Assembly: GCF_003268275.1 (NCBI RefSeq)
Contig: NZ_QLYR01000009.1
Span: 39,291-103,290 of the forward strand
Origin: Hydrogeniiclostridium mannosilyticum
GTDB taxonomy: Bacteria > Bacillota > Clostridia > Oscillospirales > Acutalibacteraceae
Direction: 5' to 3'
Length of the DNA stretch: 64,000 nucleotides
In this document: positions 55,613-64,000 of the stretch, one piece after another
Position numbering within the stretch: position 1 is the first letter of the stretch
Layout: the number at the start of each line of letters is the position of its first letter
Position numbers and translations under genes: made by a program
The notes under the pieces: model-generated
The model's input: only the letters and a program-made list of their open reading frames with translations
Told to the model about the DNA's origin: nothing
Database searches by the model: none

Positions 55613-56089
55613 ATGCTGGAAATAGAGCGGAAATTTTTAATCGATTCCTTTCCGGAGCTGCCGGTTTGGGAGGAAAAGCGCATGTGGCAGGGCTACCTTG
55701 CCACCGCCCCGGTGGTCCGCATCCGGCGTACACAAACGGCGGATGCAGTCAGCTGTGTACTGTGCATTAAGGGAGAGGGCAGCCTTATACGAAAGGAAAT
55801 TGAGCTTCCATTGAGCCGGGAACAGTTTGAGGAGCTGGCGGGCCTGCTGGAGGGGCCGATGATTGAAAAAATTCAGCGGGTATACCAACTGCCGGGCGGG
55901 CTTAAGCTGGAGTGCAACTGCGTTGACCGGGACCGGCCGCCGGCGTTTTGGTATGCAGAGGTGGAATTTCCCACCAAAGAGGCGGCAATGGCCTTTGAGC
56001 CCCCGGCTTTCTTAGGTAAAGAGGTCACGGAGCAGTCCGGCTTTTCCATGCGGGAGTACTGGCTGCGCCGTCTTGGAGAAATGGACTGA
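55613..56089 (+). CDS. CYTH-domain protein (adenylate cyclase/thiamine-triphosphatase-like)
   Basis: This 158-residue protein starts with the signature LEIERKFLI (ExExK) and continues with charged strands (VRIRRTQ, CIKGEG, RKEIELPLS, KLECNCVDRD) that form the tunnel binding triphosphate and metal. Family members hydrolyse inorganic triphosphate or thiamine triphosphate. Ribosome site GAGGAG. It ends the four-gene unit dtd - AKR - pentapeptide - CYTH. Confidence 0.92.
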   Translation: MLEIERKFLIDSFPELPVWEEKRMWQGYLATAPVVRIRRTQTADAVSCVLCIKGEGSLIRKEIELPLSREQFEELAGLLEGPMIEKIQRVYQLPGGLKLECNCVDRDRPPAFWYAEVEFPTKEAAMAFEPPAFLGKEVTEQSGFSMREYWLRRLGEMD

Positions 56090-56224
56090 GGGCCTGGCAA
56101 GCCTTCCCGAGCGGGCATGCAGGCGTTCAGCCCTACCGCATGTGCTTTACCGCCGGAAAGCATGCATAATAAACCTCAGAGCTGTACAGTTTATTTTGCA
56201 ATGCCCAATAAGAAAGCTTTATTA

Positions 56225-56265
56225 AAAACATGGCGTAGTGTCACTTAGATCTACGCCATGTTTTT
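56225..56265 (+). terminator. Terminator after the CYTH gene
   Basis: AAAACATGGCGTAG pairs with CTACGCCATGTTTT, 12-base loop, T run; the A-run makes it usable on both strands. The surrounding 56090-56487 has no other feature that I can support. Confidence 0.85.
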
Positions 56266-56487
56266 CTGTTTTTTGGAAACGATCGATTTTCTATGCTTGT
56301 TCCGTTATGAGACATAACGGAACAAACCGGAACGCGGTTAAATAATAATTTTCTGTACGCCAGAAGCATACGGAGGCTTATGAAGGGTATAAACAGGGCC
56401 TGGCGCGCCATTGCAGCAGACGGATAAAGCGAAAACGAACCAATAAAACGCAAACGGCAAATGCATGCTGCCTCTGCCGTTTATACA

Positions 56488-57777
56488 TTATAATTTGTTT
56501 GTAAGTGCAATTATCCAGTTTACCCAACCCTTAATACTTGACGAACGGCGTTCATATGTGCTGTCGCTTTCTACTTGGTAAAGGTTTGACTGCTTCATGA
56601 TACGGATTATGTCATTTGTAGCGGGCATTGCGCCTGCTTGCAGGTATAAACGCAGAGACATGTTGAAGGCCTTGTGCGACAATATGCGGTTGCAATACGC
56701 CAATTGGCGTTGTTTAAAACCTAAATTCAATATGCGCTGTCCGGCTTCGCTTATGGAATACATTGGCGTTCCGCTCTCTTTTTTCTTTTCAAGCAATCCT
56801 AAATAACGGGCAGCGTCCGTATAATAGTTGGTTTGTCTTGCGTCAAAGTCGTATCTTTCTGTTATATCGGTTCTGCTTAATTCCTGCATACTGACAAGTT
56901 CGCAAAGATTGATAATTCTTTCAAATTTATCTGCCTGAGGGAAAGGCACCTTGGGCTCGTCAACAACAATAGCGTTTTCTAAAACCGATTGAATATCAGA
57001 CATGGAAATCGCGGTGTCTTCAACAGAATAGTTTTTTTGCTTTACCAATTGCAGGGAGCAGTAATGATGAGGATCTTCAAATGCGTATTCAAATAATCTG
57101 TAAATTCCATTAGAATAAACAAGGAAAATGGGCCTTACTGGTTTTGTAACGCGGCTTTGCCACACACGGAACGGGTAGTATAATTGCCTTATTAGAAAAT
57201 CTTCCGAAAGATCTCTTTTCGCTTCAAACAGGGCTAAGGATGAAATGCCTTCATATGCTGCATCAATTTCAATTTGTGAATTATTCACGGCGACCTGATG
57301 AAAACAACCGGTTTTTGTATCTTTGATGTTAAACGAAAAAGAGCCCGAACCCATGCGGCCTGAAACGGTAGCTACAATGCCGCTGTCTTCCATAAAGTCA
57401 GCTATAATTCCAGAGGCAACCGCACAGTTTAATGAGATTGCCTCACTTGGGATATTATTGCTGTCTAAGCTTTGAATATGGGGAGGTAAAGACACCTTTG
57501 TTACCGGCAAGGTGCCTGTTTCAAATTTATGGTATGCGTCAAAATGCGCAATTATATAGTCGCCGCGGGTTATGGGCAAAATGGCTAACCTGTTGCTTGC
57601 AAACAGCTGGGGCAGGCTGCTCGTATGGTCGAATTTTGCCATTAAACGGGGTTCGCGAAATTCTTTAATTTGCGTGGCGGAAATATTAAAGAAACCTTCG
57701 CTTTCAACATGGCGCAAAATATCATATTTGTCGAATAGCCGTTCCCATGCGGCATTATTCAAATTTCTATTATTCAT
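56488..57777 (-). CDS. Putative type II restriction endonuclease (PD-(D/E)XK) with winged-helix tail
   Basis: This 429-residue protein lacks close similarity I can name. A nuclease core is visible: E170-I-D172, then E185-A-K187 after 12 residues, and Q198 in IRQLYYPFRVW, the D...ExK...Q pattern of Mg-dependent PD-(D/E)XK nucleases. Residues about 297-350 (SRTDITERYDFDARQTNYYT and a following helix) look like a winged helix and precede a helical tail. The gene overlaps the D12 methyltransferase gene by eight bases, so it is most likely its restriction partner. The recognition sequence is not predictable from sequence. Confidence 0.72.
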   Translation of the reverse strand: MNNRNLNNAAWERLFDKYDILRHVESEGFFNISATQIKEFREPRLMAKFDHTSSLPQLFASNRLAILPITRGDYIIAHFDAYHKFETGTLPVTKVSLPPHIQSLDSNNIPSEAISLNCAVASGIIADFMEDSGIVATVSGRMGSGSFSFNIKDTKTGCFHQVAVNNSQIEIDAAYEGISSLALFEAKRDLSEDFLIRQLYYPFRVWQSRVTKPVRPIFLVYSNGIYRLFEYAFEDPHHYCSLQLVKQKNYSVEDTAISMSDIQSVLENAIVVDEPKVPFPQADKFERIINLCELVSMQELSRTDITERYDFDARQTNYYTDAARYLGLLEKKKESGTPMYSISEAGQRILNLGFKQRQLAYCNRILSHKAFNMSLRLYLQAGAMPATNDIIRIMKQSNLYQVESDSTYERRSSSIKGWVNWIIALTNKL

Positions 57778-58606
57778 AATTTCGCACTACCACTTCATCA
57801 ACGCCGCCGCGCTTGCTGCCTACAGAGTTTACGGCGCGTTTTGCCTGTACAACAGTTATATTATAGCCTGCATACTGTTCCATGATGAAAGGTGTGGCAG
57901 AGTTTGAAAGCATGAACTTTATACCCCGCCTGTTCAATTCATCACAGCATTGGCGTAAACGTATTTGTTCATTCTTGGAAAAACCGCCTTTTGCATATCC
58001 TGTAAAGCTCGCAGTTTCCGAAACCGGGTCATAGGGCGGGTCGATATAAACAAAAGTTCCCTTTTTTATGCTTGACAAGACCTCTGAATAATCTATGGAG
58101 GAAAAATGAATGTCCGCTGCGTTAAAATATGCGCTGACAGCACGCAGCACAGGTGCATTTACAATATTGGGGTTACGGTAATATCCGTACGGAGAATTAA
58201 ACTCACCGGCGTTATTAACGCGGTAAAGGCCATTATAGCAAGTTTTGTTCAAATATAGAATGCGTGCCGCCTTTTCAACATCTGATAGAGATTGATATTT
58301 TTCCTTATCTCTATCCCAATTGCGAACAGAATAAAAATAATCGGCTTCGTTCTTGTGTTTTTTTAATTCTTCTATCAGGCCGTCAACGTTTTGCTTAATA
58401 ACGCCATAAACGCCAATCAAATCCTTATTAATATCATTGACATAGGCCGTATTAGGCTGCAAGTGAAAAAGCAACGCTCCGCCGCCGACAAATGGTTCAC
58501 AATAGGACGTTATCCTCTTTGGCAATAGTGGAGAAAACGTTTCTATAAGCTGTCTTTTGCCGCCTACCCATTTTAAAACAGGAGCAACAAGTTTGTTTTT
58601 CTTCAT
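57770..58606 (-). CDS. D12-class N6-adenine DNA methyltransferase
   Basis: This 278-residue enzyme methylates adenine in DNA. It has VLKWVGGKRQLIETF near the start, EPFVGGGALLF (SAM motif I), and TFVYIDPPYDPVS with the catalytic DPPY motif near residue 190. This order defines the alpha-class D12/Dam group, many of which recognise GATC, but specificity here is not established. The ATG at 58606 is chosen since homology starts there; AAGGA lies about 12 bases upstream. It overlaps the putative nuclease gene and is transcribed first. Confidence 0.92.
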   Translation of the reverse strand: MKKNKLVAPVLKWVGGKRQLIETFSPLLPKRITSYCEPFVGGGALLFHLQPNTAYVNDINKDLIGVYGVIKQNVDGLIEELKKHKNEADYFYSVRNWDRDKEKYQSLSDVEKAARILYLNKTCYNGLYRVNNAGEFNSPYGYYRNPNIVNAPVLRAVSAYFNAADIHFSSIDYSEVLSSIKKGTFVYIDPPYDPVSETASFTGYAKGGFSKNEQIRLRQCCDELNRRGIKFMLSNSATPFIMEQYAGYNITVVQAKRAVNSVGSKRGGVDEVVVRNYE

Positions 58607-59141
58607 GGTAGGCGTGGTTCCTTTCCTAAAGACATAATAATACATAAAACACCATACCACAAGCAAACAGGAAAAGCAATAGAAAATATGCGGGGCCTTC
58701 TATCTTTCCACCCACATTTTTAACGAGTCCCCGGCGGAGGAACGAAACAGACAAACACCCGCGATACGGACGGGTGCCAAAAGGCTATACCCCAGCAATT
58801 ACTAACCGGGACATTTTTGAAAGCCTCCCCCAATACGGCACAATAGGACAGGAAATAAAATGCCGAATGGGGAGGGAAAATTTGCTTTTGCTGGGCGCCG
58901 GCCGAAAGCACCGGGAGAAATTAACACAGCTGCTGAACCAGTAGGGTGTTGGCAGCACCGAGAGAGGAGGGAGAAGCCGTGACTGAATGCTCGTGTACGG
59001 TAAAGTATTACAAAAGAATTTGACAGACACCAGCCCCTCGGTTCCGTAACATAAAGGGAAATTGATAGAAAAGTTAATGATTACGTGATATAATTATGAA
59101 TAAAATAATGGGATAAATGAGAATTTGAGAGGATAAACGAA
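58607..59141. other. 535-base region without a supported gene
   Basis: It holds several short frames with possible ribosome sites, for example a 14-codon frame near 58978 (starting VTECSCTVKYYKRI). The GC-rich, coding-like but broken character, between two acquired gene groups, suggests remains of an integrative element. No integrase or repeat was seen. Confidence 0.4.
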
Positions 59142-59717
59142 ATGGATTTTAAAAATTTATTGCCAGCTAAAAATCGAGACGAATTGCGGCAATGGCTTTT
59201 GGAAAACTATAATAAAGAATCCGAATGTTGGGTAGTTGTAAAGCGAGGACGACCAGTTGCTGATAAAACATTTTGGTATATAGACGCAGTTGAAGAAGCA
59301 ATGTGTTTTGGCTGGATTGATAGCACCACAAAGAAAATAGATAACGAAATAACGGCACAAAGGTTAGCCCCTCGTAGAAAGGGAGGCCTATGGTCTGAAT
59401 TGAATAAAGAACGCTGCCGCAGAATGGAACGATTAGGGCGAATGACAGATGCGGGACGCGCTATGTTGCCTGATATGACTGAGAAGGGATTTGTGATTGA
59501 TAAAGATATTTTAGGCGCATTGCAAGCTGACGCAGAAATTTGGGCGAATTTTCAAAATTTCCCCCCGCTTTATCAGCGTGTGAGAATTGATACAATTCAG
59601 ATTAAGAAAAAGCAGCCGAAACTGTTCCAGAGCCGCTTACAGAAACTTTTGGACAATACAAAGGCGAGAGTTATGTATGGCGAATGGAATGATAATGGGC
59701 GATTGCCTACGGAATAA
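59142..59717 (+). CDS. YdeI/OmpD-associated family protein
   Basis: This 191-residue cytosolic protein has the family stretches ELRQWLLENYNKESECWVV, YIDAVEEAMCFGWIDSTTKK and RLAPRRKGGLWSELNKERC. Members are linked to bacteriocin-type or antimicrobial-peptide protection in some bacteria, but the mechanism is not established. The gene is AT-richer than the core genes and lies in the accessory segment beside the R-M pair. Clear GAGAGG region before the start. Confidence 0.85.
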   Translation: MDFKNLLPAKNRDELRQWLLENYNKESECWVVVKRGRPVADKTFWYIDAVEEAMCFGWIDSTTKKIDNEITAQRLAPRRKGGLWSELNKERCRRMERLGRMTDAGRAMLPDMTEKGFVIDKDILGALQADAEIWANFQNFPPLYQRVRIDTIQIKKKQPKLFQSRLQKLLDNTKARVMYGEWNDNGRLPTE

Positions 59718-59799
59718 CAAATCTAAATTTAAAAATGAAAGGATAAAGAAATACATGAAGCTATTTATTTTTGGAAAATTTATAAATTCAGGTTATCAG

Positions 59800-59840
59800 C
59801 CCCCCTTGTTTTTCGGCGTGGAAAACGAGGGGGTATTTTC
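59800..59840 (+). terminator. Terminator after the YdeI-like gene
   Basis: CCCCCTTGTTTT pairs with AAAACGAGGGGG with one mismatch, then TATTTTC. Confidence 0.7.
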
Positions 59841-60324
59841 TTGTCCCTGGAACCTTGAAAACTAAATACCCATTCATTAGACCTGTTCTTGCCGCTGGCC
59901 TTACAAGCCGAGCTGCCTTAGCAAAATGCGCCATGAGTCCGGGGGAACATAGAAGCAGAATTACCTTGAATGCTGCTATTTTGCCTGGCTGTCTTTTCCC
60001 CGTGAGCGGTTCCCCTTTGCTATGATTGCTGGATGGCTGCCAGCAGAAGGCCATAACAGGCGGTAAGGTTAAAGATACTCCCGCCCGGCCGAGAACGGAC
60101 GTTGTTCGTTTTAAACCGTCCGCAGCCAATGAGGGCGGCTGCATAAGAACCATGCAGAGGGTGGAAAGCCCGTGGAGCGGATACACTGTCAGCCATCTGA
60201 TGACTTCCCATCCTTGTGTTTGATTTTTCTTTATAGTTCTTTAAAATACTGTAAACAAGAGTTATGTTATTAATATAATCTTAATGCTTCAGACGTCTTC
60301 TTTACATCAAAAAAAGCCCAGCTA
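59841..60324. other. 480-base GC-rich segment without a supported gene
   Basis: The composition and lack of a ribosome site argue against coding. A frame with TPARPRTDVVRFKPSAANEG near 60080-60140 looks like conserved but untranslated element DNA. It separates two AT-rich acquired genes and contrasts with them in GC content. Candidate mobile-element remnant. Confidence 0.4.
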
Positions 60325-60333
60325 TGGTATAAT
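60325..60333 (+). promoter_or_regulatory. Extended -10 promoter of kdpDE
   Basis: TGGTATAAT without a convincing -35 box, about 35 bases before the start codon. Confidence 0.5.
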
Positions 60334-60365
60334 TAAAAAGAATAGAAAAATGGGGTGAGGCAACA

Positions 60366-63041
60366 TTGGAAAATATGGAGGTTGCTTATAAAGGGCATAT
60401 AGACAGTCAAAGACAAGGGAGTCTGAAGATTTTCTTTGGCTATGCAGCAGGTGTCGGTAAAACCTACGCTATGCTTAAAGCGGCACATCAGGCGAAAAAG
60501 CAAGGGAGCGATATTGTAGTTGGGTATATTGAGCGTCACACCAGACCCGATACGCTTGCACTGCTTGAAGGATTAGAACAGCTTCCCAACAAAGAGGTTA
60601 CTTATAAAGGCATTAAAATAAAAGAATTTGATTTAGATACCGCTCTTAAGCGTCATCCCCAAATAATACTTGTAGATGAATTAGCGCACAGTAATGCGGC
60701 AGGGTGCCGCCACACTAAACGTTATCAAGATGTTGAGGAGCTCTTGAGAGCTGGTATCGATGTTTATACAACAGTTAATGTTCAACATTTAGAATCTCTT
60801 AATGACCTAGTGGCCTCTATTACACAAATTGCCGTCAGCGAACGAATTCCTGACTCTGTGTTTGACTCTGCAGATCAAGTTGAATTGGTTGATATCGAAC
60901 CAGATGATTTAATTGCCCGGCTGCAGTCGGGGAAGGTATATCGCAAAAATCAGGCTTCCCGTGCGCTTAATCACTTCTTTACGAGAGATAATTTGGCTGC
61001 ACTTCGTGAAATAGCCTTACGGCGTACCGCCGATCGGTTAAGCCGGAATGCGCAAAAAAGCGGAAATGAAACTGTTGCAAAAGCTGGAGAGCATATCTTA
61101 ATTTGTCTTTCAAGCTCTCCTTCAAATGCAAAGGTCATCCGAACAGCTGCCCGTATGGCGGAGGCTTTCCATAGTGGCTTTACAGCTTTGTTTGTTGAAA
61201 CTCCCGAAACAAAAGAGTTGAAGGGCGAGAGCTTAAAAAGATTAAGGGATAATCTTCGGCTTGCAGAACAATTAGGCGCTCAAATTGCCACTGTTTATGG
61301 CGATGACCCGGCTGTACAAATTGCGGAATATGCCAAGGTTAGCGGTATTACGAAAATTGTTCTGGGAAGAACAAATCACAAATCCACAATATTTCTACGG
61401 AGTAAGACATTAGCAGATAAATTGACAAAATTAGCTGGAGATATTGATATTTATATCATTCCGGATGCTCAGTCTTTCTATAAGAAAAAATTTAATTTAC
61501 TTCGAAAAGAGGAACAAAAATTTAAGTGGACCGATTTGTTGAAAGCAATACTGATCACATTGTGCGCAACAATGATCAGCTTTGGATTTTACATTGCCGG
61601 TCTTCGAGAAGCAAATATCATTACGGTGTATATTCTGGGTGTTTTACTCACTGCAATTTGGACGCACGGCCATTTATACGGCGCGCTTGCATCCTTGCTT
61701 AGCGTCATCTCCTTCAATTTCTTTTTTACTATTCCAAGATTCACATTAGAAGTAACAGATCCCGACTATCCGGTTACCTTCTTGATTATGCTGGCGGCAA
61801 GTATTATTTCGAGCTCATTGGCAACCCGTGTAAAAAAACAAGCCCGGCAATCTGCCCAAAAAGCTTACTATATGGAGCTTCTAATGAATAGCAGTCAAAA
61901 AATGCAGCAAGGGCGGGACGAACAGGAAATTATTGCCTTTGCAGCAGAACAGATAAGGGCGCTTCTGGATCGGCCAATTTTGTACTCTCTGGCTATAAAA
62001 GGAAAAGAGCTTGATTTTAAGGTTTATCCTCAGTCGGAAACAAATAAATTTATCGGGGCATTGACTCCGGAAGAAATAGGGGTTGCTGACTGGGTTGTAA
62101 AAAACAACAAGCACGCTGGAGCAACCACAAACACACTCTCTCACGCACAAAATCTGTATTTGTCTGTTCGAGGAAACCAGGAAGTTATGGGCGTAATAGG
62201 AATTCCGTCAAAATATTACCCGCAATTGGACGTGTTCGAGAAAAATTTGCTGATTTCTCTTCTAAACGAATGTGGATTGATTTTGGAACGTCGAAGGCTT
62301 CGGGCTGAAAAACAGGCGATTGAAATGGAAACGCAGAGGGAGCGCCTTCGTTCCAATTTATTGCGGGCGATTTCTCATGATCTTCGCACGCCGCTTACCA
62401 GTATCAGCGGAAATGCGGGCGTCCTGATGGAGAAAAGTATTTTGTTAGATGAAAGCAAAAAACAGGAGATATATAGTTCTATTTATGACGACTCGATGTG
62501 GCTTGTAAACCTTACAGAGAATTTATTGTCCATTACACGGATCGAAAATGGAACAATGCATCTCCAGATGAATGCGGAACTAATCGACGATGTATTTCGA
62601 GAGGCGGTCTCCCATGTGGACCGAAAAGCATCTGAACATGAGATATCAGTAGAACTTGCGGACGATCTTTTGATGGCGAAAATGGATGTACGATTGATTG
62701 TCCAAGTGATTATCAACATTGTAAACAATGCCATCAAATATACGCCAGAAGGTTCTCATATCTGCTTATCGGCAAAGAAAGAGAAAAAAATGGTGCGGAT
62801 CTGCATTGCGGATGACGGACCGGGCATTTCAGATGAATCCAAGCTGCATTTATTTGATATGTTTTACACGGCAGATATTGGCAAAGCGGACAGCCGCAGA
62901 GGGTTAGGCCTGGGTTTAAGCTTATGTAAGTCTATTATAGATGCTCATGGGGGAAAAATTTCTGTCAGTGATAATAAACCGCATGGTGCGGTATTCTCTT
63001 TTACATTACCTTTAGAGGAAGTGAATTTCGATCATGTATAA
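60366..63041 (+). CDS. kdpD: Sensor histidine kinase KdpD
   Basis: This 891-residue membrane kinase senses K+ limitation or turgor and phosphorylates KdpE. Domains in order: N-terminal KdpD domain with Walker motif GYAAGVGKT (25-33), a universal-stress-protein domain (about 230-370; HILICLSSSPSNA), four membrane helices (about 390-500), a GAF-like region, then the histidine kinase with His 671 in AISHDLRTPLTS and ATP-site motifs NNAIKYTPEG, DDGPGIS and GLGLGLS. Start TTG with GGGGTG upstream. The gene overlaps kdpE. Length and all motifs are intact; the pump genes kdpFABC are not in the window. Confidence 0.93.
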   Translation: MENMEVAYKGHIDSQRQGSLKIFFGYAAGVGKTYAMLKAAHQAKKQGSDIVVGYIERHTRPDTLALLEGLEQLPNKEVTYKGIKIKEFDLDTALKRHPQIILVDELAHSNAAGCRHTKRYQDVEELLRAGIDVYTTVNVQHLESLNDLVASITQIAVSERIPDSVFDSADQVELVDIEPDDLIARLQSGKVYRKNQASRALNHFFTRDNLAALREIALRRTADRLSRNAQKSGNETVAKAGEHILICLSSSPSNAKVIRTAARMAEAFHSGFTALFVETPETKELKGESLKRLRDNLRLAEQLGAQIATVYGDDPAVQIAEYAKVSGITKIVLGRTNHKSTIFLRSKTLADKLTKLAGDIDIYIIPDAQSFYKKKFNLLRKEEQKFKWTDLLKAILITLCATMISFGFYIAGLREANIITVYILGVLLTAIWTHGHLYGALASLLSVISFNFFFTIPRFTLEVTDPDYPVTFLIMLAASIISSSLATRVKKQARQSAQKAYYMELLMNSSQKMQQGRDEQEIIAFAAEQIRALLDRPILYSLAIKGKELDFKVYPQSETNKFIGALTPEEIGVADWVVKNNKHAGATTNTLSHAQNLYLSVRGNQEVMGVIGIPSKYYPQLDVFEKNLLISLLNECGLILERRRLRAEKQAIEMETQRERLRSNLLRAISHDLRTPLTSISGNAGVLMEKSILLDESKKQEIYSSIYDDSMWLVNLTENLLSITRIENGTMHLQMNAELIDDVFREAVSHVDRKASEHEISVELADDLLMAKMDVRLIVQVIINIVNNAIKYTPEGSHICLSAKKEKKMVRICIADDGPGISDESKLHLFDMFYTADIGKADSRRGLGLGLSLCKSIIDAHGGKISVSDNKPHGAVFSFTLPLEEVNFDHV

Positions 63042-63732
63042 ACCGAAGATTCTAGTGATAGAGGATGATCCTGCTATCACTAACCTGATACGAACGACAT
63101 TGGATACACAGGATTATCAGTATCATGCTGCGAAAAATGGGACAGGCGCGCTTTTGGATGCCGTTTCTTATAATGCAGATGTTATTATTTTGGATTTAGG
63201 GCTGCCGGATATGGATGGAGTTGAAATTATCCAAAAAGTGCGGGGTTGGAGTAATGTGCCCATTATTGTAGTAAGTGCCAGAAGTGAAGATCAGGATAAA
63301 GTAGAAGCCTTAGATGCCGGGGCTGATGATTATTTGACAAAACCGTTCAGTATTGATGAACTTTTGGCTCGCCTTCGTGTTGCCTTGCGCAGAAGCAGGG
63401 CGGATGAGGCCGCCTCCCAAGTACAAACCAATGTGTACCGCAATGGAGATTTAACCATTGATTTTGCTGCCGGCTGCGCTTATATGAGTGAGAACGAAAT
63501 TCATTTGACGCCTATCGAATACAAATTGCTTTGTGTCCTTGCCAAAAACACCGGAAAAGTTTTAACGCATAATTATATTTTGAAAGAAGTCTGGGGAAAT
63601 GCATCCGCATCGGATACACCTTCTTTGCGGGTGTTTATGGCAACCTTGCGGAAAAAGATTGAGCAAAACCCTTCTGCGCCGCAATATATTCAAACTCATA
63701 TTGGCGTTGGGTATCGAATGATACGTCAATAA
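63034..63732 (+). CDS. kdpE: Response regulator KdpE
   Basis: This 232-residue OmpR-type regulator has a receiver with acidic residues IEDDPA near 9-14, phospho-acceptor Asp54 in ILDLGLPDMDG and Lys in YLTKPFS, and a C-terminal winged helix with HLTPIEYKLLCVLA and GVGYRM at the end. It overlaps kdpD by eight bases. In other bacteria KdpE activates kdpFABC; its target here is not in view. Confidence 0.94.
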   Translation: MYKPKILVIEDDPAITNLIRTTLDTQDYQYHAAKNGTGALLDAVSYNADVIILDLGLPDMDGVEIIQKVRGWSNVPIIVVSARSEDQDKVEALDAGADDYLTKPFSIDELLARLRVALRRSRADEAASQVQTNVYRNGDLTIDFAAGCAYMSENEIHLTPIEYKLLCVLAKNTGKVLTHNYILKEVWGNASASDTPSLRVFMATLRKKIEQNPSAPQYIQTHIGVGYRMIRQ

Positions 63733-63759
63733 AGAAAAGTCTATATATTAATATGCTTT

Positions 63760-63801
63760 AATAACGTTGCCCATCTCGCATAAATGGGCAACGTTATTTT
63801 A
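63760..63801 (+). terminator. kdpDE terminator
   Basis: AATAACGTTGCCCAT pairs with ATGGGCAACGTTATT, nine-base loop, then TTATTG. Confidence 0.85.
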
Positions 63802-63873
63802 TTGTATGGAGAAAACCACTCGCTAGGCGAGTGGTTCAAAAGAAGGCTTATGCCGATGATGTAGACAAAAAAA

Positions 63874-63930
63874 CTCCCTTTGCTAAAATAGAAGTGCGGT
63901 CTGCCAACTGCACGACAAAAGCAAAGGGAG
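63874..63930 (+). promoter_or_regulatory. Hairpin hiding the transposase ribosome binding site
   Basis: CTCCCTTTGCT (63874-63884) is perfectly complementary to AGCAAAGGGAG (63920-63930), which contains the ribosome site AAAGGGAGG. The mRNA leader would fold and block translation, as known for IS200 of enteric bacteria. Confidence 0.75.
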
Positions 63931-63940
63931 GTCATTCGAA

Positions 63941-64000
63941 ATGAACGACATGAATAGTTTAACGCATACGACGTGGAATTGCAAATATCATATCGTCTTC
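63941..64000 (+). CDS. tnpA: IS200/IS605-family transposase TnpA, 3' end missing
   Basis: Only 20 codons are in the window. They read MNDMNSLTHTTWNCKYHIVF, matching the well-conserved N-terminus of IS200-type Y1 transposases (S-L-x-H-T-x-W-N-C-K-Y-H-I-V-F). These HUH enzymes move single-stranded DNA with a single catalytic Tyr, which would lie further downstream. RBS AAAGGGAGG is inside a hairpin. Whether an accompanying tnpB exists cannot be seen. Confidence 0.88.
   Translation, partial: MNDMNSLTHTTWNCKYHIVF

Larger units (their letters stand above)
63811..64000 (+). mobile_element. IS200/IS605-type element, left end (cut by window edge)
   Basis: A subterminal hairpin AACCACTCGC/GCGAGTGGTT (63814-63836) is the type of left-end structure that TnpA recognises as single-stranded DNA. 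The transposase start follows at 63941. The right end lies outside the window, so element length is unknown. Confidence 0.8.

Overview
The window looks like chromosome from a spore-forming, anaerobic Gram-positive bacterium of the class Clostridia. Codon usage and gene families fit an Oscillospirales/Ruminococcaceae-type genome of roughly 50% GC. Support comes from spoIIR, a SpoIIE-type phosphatase, a Cys/Gly-rich mini-protein of a kind seen in spore-formers, a perfect CIRCE element before groESL, a T-box leader, a type-A-like RNase P RNA, rubredoxin, ferredoxin-type aldo/keto reductase and many AGGAGG-like ribosome binding sites. The species cannot be named from sequence alone.

Layout: 1-10.4 kb holds housekeeping and sporulation genes: SpoIIE-like phosphatase end, an ABC-2 exporter, two PHP phosphoesterases, an mcsA-mcsB-TPR operon with an unusual McsB, a Dph6-like protein, spoIIR and a THUMP RNA methyltransferase. 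10.5-16 kb has CIRCE-groES-groEL and a secreted SH3/BIG2/lysozyme protein. 16-20 kb carries a MATE exporter and a P-type ATPase on the minus strand. 20-25 kb carries an O-antigen-ligase-type membrane protein, a cysteine hydrolase, endonuclease III, tRNA-Ala(CGC) and a small AT-richer group with a GNAT and a nucleotidyltransferase-like protein. 25-28.5 kb is a minus-strand run (GNAT, RlmI-type methyltransferase, Gfo/Idh oxidoreductase, MscS channel).

28.6-33 kb is a T-box controlled ilvB-ilvN-ilvA-ridA operon: IlvA makes 2-oxobutyrate, RidA removes its reactive enamine by-product, and IlvBN condenses 2-oxobutyrate toward isoleucine. 33-42.5 kb has rubredoxin, a Ca-type P-ATPase, a COG2509 flavoprotein and a sugar ABC importer whose binding-protein gene is frameshifted near its 3' end. 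42.5-49.5 kb has an ArsC-like protein, a radical SAM protein, RF3, a YgjP-like metallopeptidase, a small lipoprotein, an XRE regulator, nicotinate phosphoribosyltransferase and rnpB. 49.6-56 kb has a methyltransferase, an NhaC antiporter, an SDR, a decayed chromate-transporter fragment, dtd, an aldo/keto reductase, a pentapeptide protein and a CYTH protein.

From 56.4 kb to the end the window becomes accessory: a restriction-modification pair with a PD-(D/E)XK nuclease fused to a winged-helix-like tail, long non-coding stretches that look like mobile-element debris, a YdeI-like protein, kdpDE without kdpFABC, and the left end of an IS200/IS605-type element cut by the window edge. No CRISPR array, prophage or biosynthetic gene cluster is visible. 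The most noteworthy items are the McsB homologue lacking several catalytic and phosphoarginine-pocket residues, the lysozyme domain interrupted by an SH3 domain, the R-M pair, and the frameshifted sugar-binding lipoprotein.
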